This document shows positions 59,847-64,000 of a DNA stretch of 64,000 bases, in pieces (position 1 is the stretch's first letter; each line of letters begins with the position of its first letter). The position numbers and the translations under genes were made by a program. The DNA is taken from contig NZ_JAERQN010000001.1 of assembly GCF_016805305.1 (NCBI RefSeq), positions 558,001-622,000 on the forward strand, in the 5' to 3' direction. Under the pieces are notes generated by a model, which saw nothing but the letters and a program-made list of their open reading frames with translations, did no database searches and had not been told where the DNA came from. The DNA comes from Falsiroseomonas ponticola. Its GTDB lineage: Bacteria; Pseudomonadota; Alphaproteobacteria; Acetobacterales; Acetobacteraceae.

Positions 59847-59943
59847 CGCTAAGCGATTGTTCCGGCGCAAGCGGATGCTTGTGCCGCGTGGCGCGCGCGT
59901 TCATCTTCCGGTGATCCCACCGTCCGATCCGGAATTCTGGTCA

Positions 59944-60444
59944 ATGCGCCTCCGCACCCTTCTCGCCCTGCCGGTCGGCCTGCTGATGGCCGGCCCCGCC
60001 GCGGCCCAGCATTGGAACGACAGCGGCCCGGGGCGGGACCTGATGAGCTCGACCGCGCAGGAATTCGACAGCTTCCGCCAGCGCATGCCGGCCCAGCCCC
60101 GCTTCACGCCCACCACGCCGGGCGTGCCCGCCACCGCGGCCGCGCCGCGCGGCCCGATCCCGATCCTGGACTGGGTGCCGCCGCCCCCCGTGCCGGCCGC
60201 CGGCACCGCGCCCCGCCGCACCGGCACCAGCACCGTCCGCCGCACCCGCGCGCCCGCCCCCCCCGCGGCGCAGGAGCCGGTGTTCCGCGACCCCGCGCCC
60301 CAGCCCGCCGCCGTGCCGGCCAGCGCCACCAGCGATGCGGAGCGTTCGCTGGCGGAGCGAGAGCGGGAGCTCGACCGCCTGCGCCGGATCCTCGAGGAGG
60401 ATCGCCTGCGCTACCAGCGCCGCCAGCAGCCACAGCTGCAGTAG
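59944..60444 (+). CDS. Secreted Pro-rich protein with C-terminal coil
   Basis: A 166-residue protein with a signal peptide (LLALPVGLLMAGPAAAQ), a Pro/Thr/Arg-rich disordered middle and a charged helical end (SLAERERELDRLRRILEEDR) likely to form a coiled coil. No family recognised; it may be a periplasmic structural or scaffold protein. The last codons are duplicated after the stop as a 17-base direct repeat. Confidence 0.6.
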   Translation: MRLRTLLALPVGLLMAGPAAAQHWNDSGPGRDLMSSTAQEFDSFRQRMPAQPRFTPTTPGVPATAAAPRGPIPILDWVPPPPVPAAGTAPRRTGTSTVRRTRAPAPPAAQEPVFRDPAPQPAAVPASATSDAERSLAERERELDRLRRILEEDRLRYQRRQQPQLQ

Positions 60445-60468
60445 AAATCAGCCGCAGCTGCAGTAAGG

Positions 60469-60490
60469 GGGGCGGGCCGAAGCCCGCCCC
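60469..60490. terminator. Bidirectional hairpin terminator
   Basis: GGGGCGGGC (60469-60477), CGAA loop, GCCCGCCCC (60482-60490): a perfect 9-bp stem with a stable tetraloop between two convergent genes, ten bases from the CoA-transferase stop. Confidence 0.65.
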
Positions 60491-60499
60491 GGCCGGCGT

Positions 60500-61138
<639 letters not shown>

Positions 61139-61151
61139 GTCGTGGTGCTCC

Positions 61152-61889
61152 TCAGGCCTGGGATTCTACGCCGGCGGCAGCGGCGGCTTCGCGCTTGCGG
61201 ACGGTGCGCTGCTCGATGCGCTTCTGGAAATCGGGCGGGCAGAGCACCAGGCGCTTCACGAAGATGCCCGGCGTATGGATGTGGTCCGGGTCGATCTCCC
61301 CGGGCTTCACCAGGTGTTCCACCTGCGCGACCGTCACGCGGGCCGCCGTCGCCATGATCGGGTTGAAGTTCCGCGCCGTCTTCCGATAGACGAGGTTGCC
61401 TTCATGGTCGCCCTTGTAGGCGTGCACGATGGCGAGGTCGGCGAAGAGCCCGCGCTCCATCACATAGTGCTCGCCGTCGAATTCCCGCGTCTCCTTCCCC
61501 TCCGCCACCGCCGTGCCGTAGCCGGTCTTGGTGAAGAAGGCGGGGATGCCGGCGCCGCCGGCGCGGATGCGCTCCGCCAGCGTGCCCTGCGGGTTGAACT
61601 CGATCTCCAGCTCGCCGGCCAGGTACTGCTTCGCGAAGGTCGCGTTCTCGCCCACATAGCTGCTGATCATCTTGCGGATCTGCCGCGTGTGCAGCAGCAG
61701 GCCGAGCCCGGCATCGTCGATCCCCGCATTGTTGGAGACGACGGTCAGGCCCTTCACCCCGCTCTCGCGGATCGCCTCGATGAGGAGGGAGGGGATGCCC
61801 GAGATTCCGAAGCCGCCCGACATGATGGTCATGTCGTCCCTGAGCAGGCCGGCCAGCGCCGCCTTCGCATCCGGATGGATCTTTCGCAT
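61152..61889 (-). CDS. scoA: 3-oxoacid CoA-transferase subunit A
   Basis: A 245-residue subunit. [37 protein letters not shown] and [20 protein letters not shown] with [13 protein letters not shown] are hallmark blocks of the A subunit. It pairs with the B subunit encoded next. Together they activate acetoacetate, fitting with acetate activation by AcsA in the same window. The ATG at 61889 is chosen at MRKIHPDA; the upstream open frame is not conserved-looking. Confidence 0.95.
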   Translation of the reverse strand: MRKIHPDAKAALAGLLRDDMTIMSGGFGISGIPSLLIEAIRESGVKGLTVVSNNAGIDDAGLGLLLHTRQIRKMISSYVGENATFAKQYLAGELEIEFNPQGTLAERIRAGGAGIPAFFTKTGYGTAVAEGKETREFDGEHYVMERGLFADLAIVHAYKGDHEGNLVYRKTARNFNPIMATAARVTVAQVEHLVKPGEIDPDHIHTPGIFVKRLVLCPPDFQKRIEQRTVRKREAAAAAGVESQA

Positions 61890-61983
61890 CACGCTCTCCC
61901 GCCCGCGGCCGGCGTGAAGGCCGGCCGGTGATGGGGCGAAACTATGCGGCGCGAGGGCCGAGCGAAAGGGGGTTGGGGGAGGC

Positions 61984-62012
61984 TTGCGCACCCCTCGCGC
62001 CGCCGCTATACG
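61984..62012 (+). promoter_or_regulatory. Promoter of tRNA-Ala
   Basis: TTGCGC (61984-61989) and TATACG (62007-62012) are separated by 17 bases, and the tRNA begins 19 bases after the -10, as expected for a sigma-70 type tRNA promoter. Confidence 0.65.
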
Positions 62013-62031
62013 GCCGGCCTCGCAAGACTGC

Positions 62032-62107
<76 letters not shown>

Positions 62108-62113
62108 GTTCGA

Positions 62114-62148
62114 AAGGGCGTCCGCCGGCCAGGCGGGCGCCCTTTTCA
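62114..62148 (+). terminator. Terminator after tRNA-Ala
   Basis: A 13-bp stem (62114-62126 with 62132-62144, one G-U pair, loop GGCCA) followed by TTC. It starts six bases after the CCA end. Confidence 0.75.
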
Positions 62149-62183
62149 CTTGGGGGGTATCTCCCCTTGGGGGAGGCGGGTCG

Positions 62184-62558
62184 CTACCCGATCCCCACCA
62201 CCCGCCACGCCGCTTCCGCCCCGCCGGGCTCGCGGATCGTCAGCACCTCGCCGGGCCGCGGCATGCCGAGGTGGAGGATGCGGTGCATCGGCGCGTCCGG
62301 CGCGGCGGTGGCTTCGGCGAAGAAGCGCAGCGACCAGCCATCCTCGTCATGCGTCACATCGCCGCCCATCGGCGGCCTGCCGGGCGGCTCGTGGCGCGCG
62401 GGCCAGGGGGCCGGGTCGGCCAGCCAGGCACCCGCGTCGGGCTGGCCCTGCCCGTCCAGCGCGATGGAGAAGACGATGCGCGCGGGCGCGTCCCCCGGCG
62501 CCAAGTCCGGGCTCCAGGCTTTCACCAGCGTGACCTCAACCAGCCTGGCGGCGCTCAC
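62184..62558 (-). CDS. Hypothetical small protein
   Basis: A 124-residue protein without signal peptide or membrane helix. Sequence blocks such as VEVTLVKAWSPDLAPGDAPA, GDVTHDEDGWSLRFFAEATA and REPGGAEAAWRVVGIG suggest a small beta-rich domain. No family recognised. It is read in the same direction as the KUP transporter gene, 72 bases behind it. Confidence 0.6.
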   Translation of the reverse strand: MSAARLVEVTLVKAWSPDLAPGDAPARIVFSIALDGQGQPDAGAWLADPAPWPARHEPPGRPPMGGDVTHDEDGWSLRFFAEATAAPDAPMHRILHLGMPRPGEVLTIREPGGAEAAWRVVGIG

Positions 62559-62630
62559 CCTCGATCCCCTCCTGGACGATCCCGAGGCGACGCGAACGCG
62601 CGCCCCGGCCCGCGGTTCGACGCCGCGCCC

Positions 62631-64000
62631 TCAGATCGCGACGCGGACGCCGAGTTCCACCACCCGGTCCGACGGGATGCGGAAGAATTCCGTGGCCGGC
62701 ACCGCATTCCGGCTGAGCAGCGTGAAGATCCATTGCCGCCAGCGTGGCATCTTCGGCACCGCCGCCGCCACCACCGTCTCCCGCCCCAGGAAATAGCTGG
62801 CCTGCATCGGCTCGAAGGCGATGCCGATGTCGCGCAGCGCCTCCAGCTCCCGCGGGATGTGGGGGCTTTCCTGGAAGCCGTAGCGCAGGATCACGCGGTG
62901 GATGTCGGGCGCCAGCTCCGTCACCTCCCGCCGCTGCTCCACGCGGGGAATGTCCTCGTTGATCACGGTCACGAACAGCACGCGCTCGTGCAGCACCTTG
63001 TTGTGCTTGAGGTTGTGCAGCAGCGCGCCGGGGACGAGGTCCGCCTGCCCGGTCATGAACACCGCGATCCCCGGCACGCGAATGGTGCGGGATTGCGGCA
63101 GGCGGGCGATGAAGGATTTCAGCGGCAGGCTGTCCTGGCGGAAGCGGGCAAACAGCAGGTCCCGACCCTGCCGCCAGGTCAGCATCAGCGTGAAGGTGGC
63201 GATGCCGAGCAGCAGCGGCACATAGCCGCCCTCGGGGATCTTCAGCGCGGTGGAGATGAAGTAGGCGAGGTCGAGCAGCAGCAGCGGCCCGAACACCGCC
63301 ACCACCAGCACCAGCGGCCAGCCATAGGCGCGGCGGAACACCAGCATCGCGAGGCAGGAGGTGGCCAGGAAGGTGCCCGTGACCGCCAGGCCATAGGCGG
63401 CGGCCAGGCTGTCGCTGTTCTTGAATTCCAGCACCAGGATGATGACGCCGATCAGCAGCATCATGTTGACCTGGGGCATGTAGATCTGGCCCTGCTCGGT
63501 CTCGCTGGTGTGGCGCACCTCCAGCCGCGGCACGAAGCCCAGCTGGACGCATTGCCGCGCGATGGAGAAGGCGCCGGAGATCATCGCCTGGCTGGCGATG
63601 ATGGTGGCGGCCGTCGCCAGGATCACCAGAGGCAGGCGAAGCCAGTCCGGCGCCAGCAGGAAGAAGGGGTTCTCGATCGCCTCGGGGTCGGACAGCAGCA
63701 GGGCGCCCTGGCCGAAATAGTTGAGCGCTAGCGCCGGCAGCACGAAGGCCACCCAGGCCAGCTGGATCGGCTTGCGGCCGAAATGGCCCATATCGGCGTA
63801 GAGCGCCTCCGCCCCCGTCACCGCCAGCACGACGGAGCCGAAGGCGATGAAGGCCGCCAGCTTGTAGTGCAGGCAGAAGGTGATGGCGTGGTGCGGCGAC
63901 AGCGCCACCAGCACCTCCGGCTCCCGCACCACCTCGATCAGGCCGAGCAGGCCGAGCACGCCGAACCACAGCGCGCAGACGGGCCCGAAGATCTTGCCCA
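62631..64000 (-). CDS. kup: KUP family potassium transporter, 5' end outside the window
   Basis: The C-terminal 456 or so residues of a Kup/HAK potassium uptake protein; the gene begins beyond base 64000. Membrane blocks include [59 protein letters not shown] and [16 protein letters not shown], followed by the cytoplasmic C-terminal domain ([36 protein letters not shown]). It imports K+ together with protons. Nothing in the visible part looks broken. Confidence 0.95.
   Translation of the reverse strand, partial: GKIFGPVCALWFGVLGLLGLIEVVREPEVLVALSPHHAITFCLHYKLAAFIAFGSVVLAVTGAEALYADMGHFGRKPIQLAWVAFVLPALALNYFGQGALLLSDPEAIENPFFLLAPDWLRLPLVILATAATIIASQAMISGAFSIARQCVQLGFVPRLEVRHTSETEQGQIYMPQVNMMLLIGVIILVLEFKNSDSLAAAYGLAVTGTFLATSCLAMLVFRRAYGWPLVLVVAVFGPLLLLDLAYFISTALKIPEGGYVPLLLGIATFTLMLTWRQGRDLLFARFRQDSLPLKSFIARLPQSRTIRVPGIAVFMTGQADLVPGALLHNLKHNKVLHERVLFVTVINEDIPRVEQRREVTELAPDIHRVILRYGFQESPHIPRELEALRDIGIAFEPMQASYFLGRETVVAAAVPKMPRWRQWIFTLLSRNAVPATEFFRIPSDRVVELGVRVAI

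Overview
The window is a stretch of chromosome with very high GC and dense coding. It most resembles a Roseomonas-like member of the Acetobacteraceae (Alphaproteobacteria, Rhodospirillales). The grounds are gene content: a TctCBA tricarboxylate transporter with a Bug-type binding protein, an orphan TRAP binding protein, System I cytochrome c maturation genes, a TPS-domain haemagglutinin-like protein, YjbH and SLBB polysaccharide genes, and frequent GC-rich hairpin repeats between genes. I assign this by family recognition, not by a database search.

Layout. 0-4.5 kb: DoxX, a phosphodiester glycosidase, an MFS permease, a nitroreductase and an isopropylmalate/tartrate dehydrogenase-like enzyme. 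4.7-12.3 kb: a 1559-residue secreted TPS/filamentous-haemagglutinin-like protein. It converges on a three-gene operon encoding a four-repeat secreted protein with strict Cys spacing, a secreted EF-hand protein and a membrane protein. 12.5-14.1 kb: a less GC-rich patch with a Cro/C1-type regulator, matching operator-like TCTGACA sites and two small coupled ORFs with phage-type sequence signatures. 14.4-17.4 kb: a complete tctCBA operon. 17.4-18.2 kb: a toxin-antitoxin pair in which an XRE DNA-binding domain is fused to a CcdA antitoxin domain, followed by CcdB. 18.2-22.5 kb: a TetR regulator divergent from two membrane protein genes, an MdoH-like glucan glucosyltransferase and an unrecognised membrane-anchored protein. 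22.6-36.0 kb: an exopolysaccharide locus (YjbH, a large SLBB export protein, heparinase II/III, Wzz-like, Wzy/ligase-like, sugar transferase, DegT aminotransferase, two glycosyltransferases). 35.9-37.6 kb: a single-chain dihydroxyacetone kinase. 37.7-43.1 kb: ccmCDEFGHI. 43.2-45.7 kb: YciI, EVE, Rieske, a RES/Xre toxin-antitoxin pair and a small secreted protein. 45.9-48.8 kb: acetyl-CoA synthetase and a second nitroreductase. 48.9-53.6 kb: a HutC-type GntR regulator with a 2-oxoglutarate/Fe(II) oxygenase, divergent from an amino-acid ABC transporter. 53.7-64 kb: an SGNH-like protein, S-adenosylhomocysteinase behind a strong palindrome, small membrane proteins, a TRAP binding protein, a phosphatase, UppP, a 3-oxoacid CoA-transferase, tRNA-Ala(GGC) and the 3' part of a KUP potassium transporter that runs off the window.

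How the parts relate. The polysaccharide genes form a plausible assembly and export pathway: priming transferase, glycosyltransferases, polymerase, chain-length control, outer-membrane export and a lyase. UppP would recycle the shared undecaprenyl carrier. No Wzx flippase, TpsB secretion partner, CcmAB or MdoG is encoded here, so those partners must lie elsewhere or be replaced. The most unusual items are the XRE-CcdA fusion antitoxin, a family of two-hairpin intergenic repeats whose copies differ by compensatory stem changes, the four-repeat C-x21-C protein, and several clear operator-like palindromes that tie local regulators to their neighbours.
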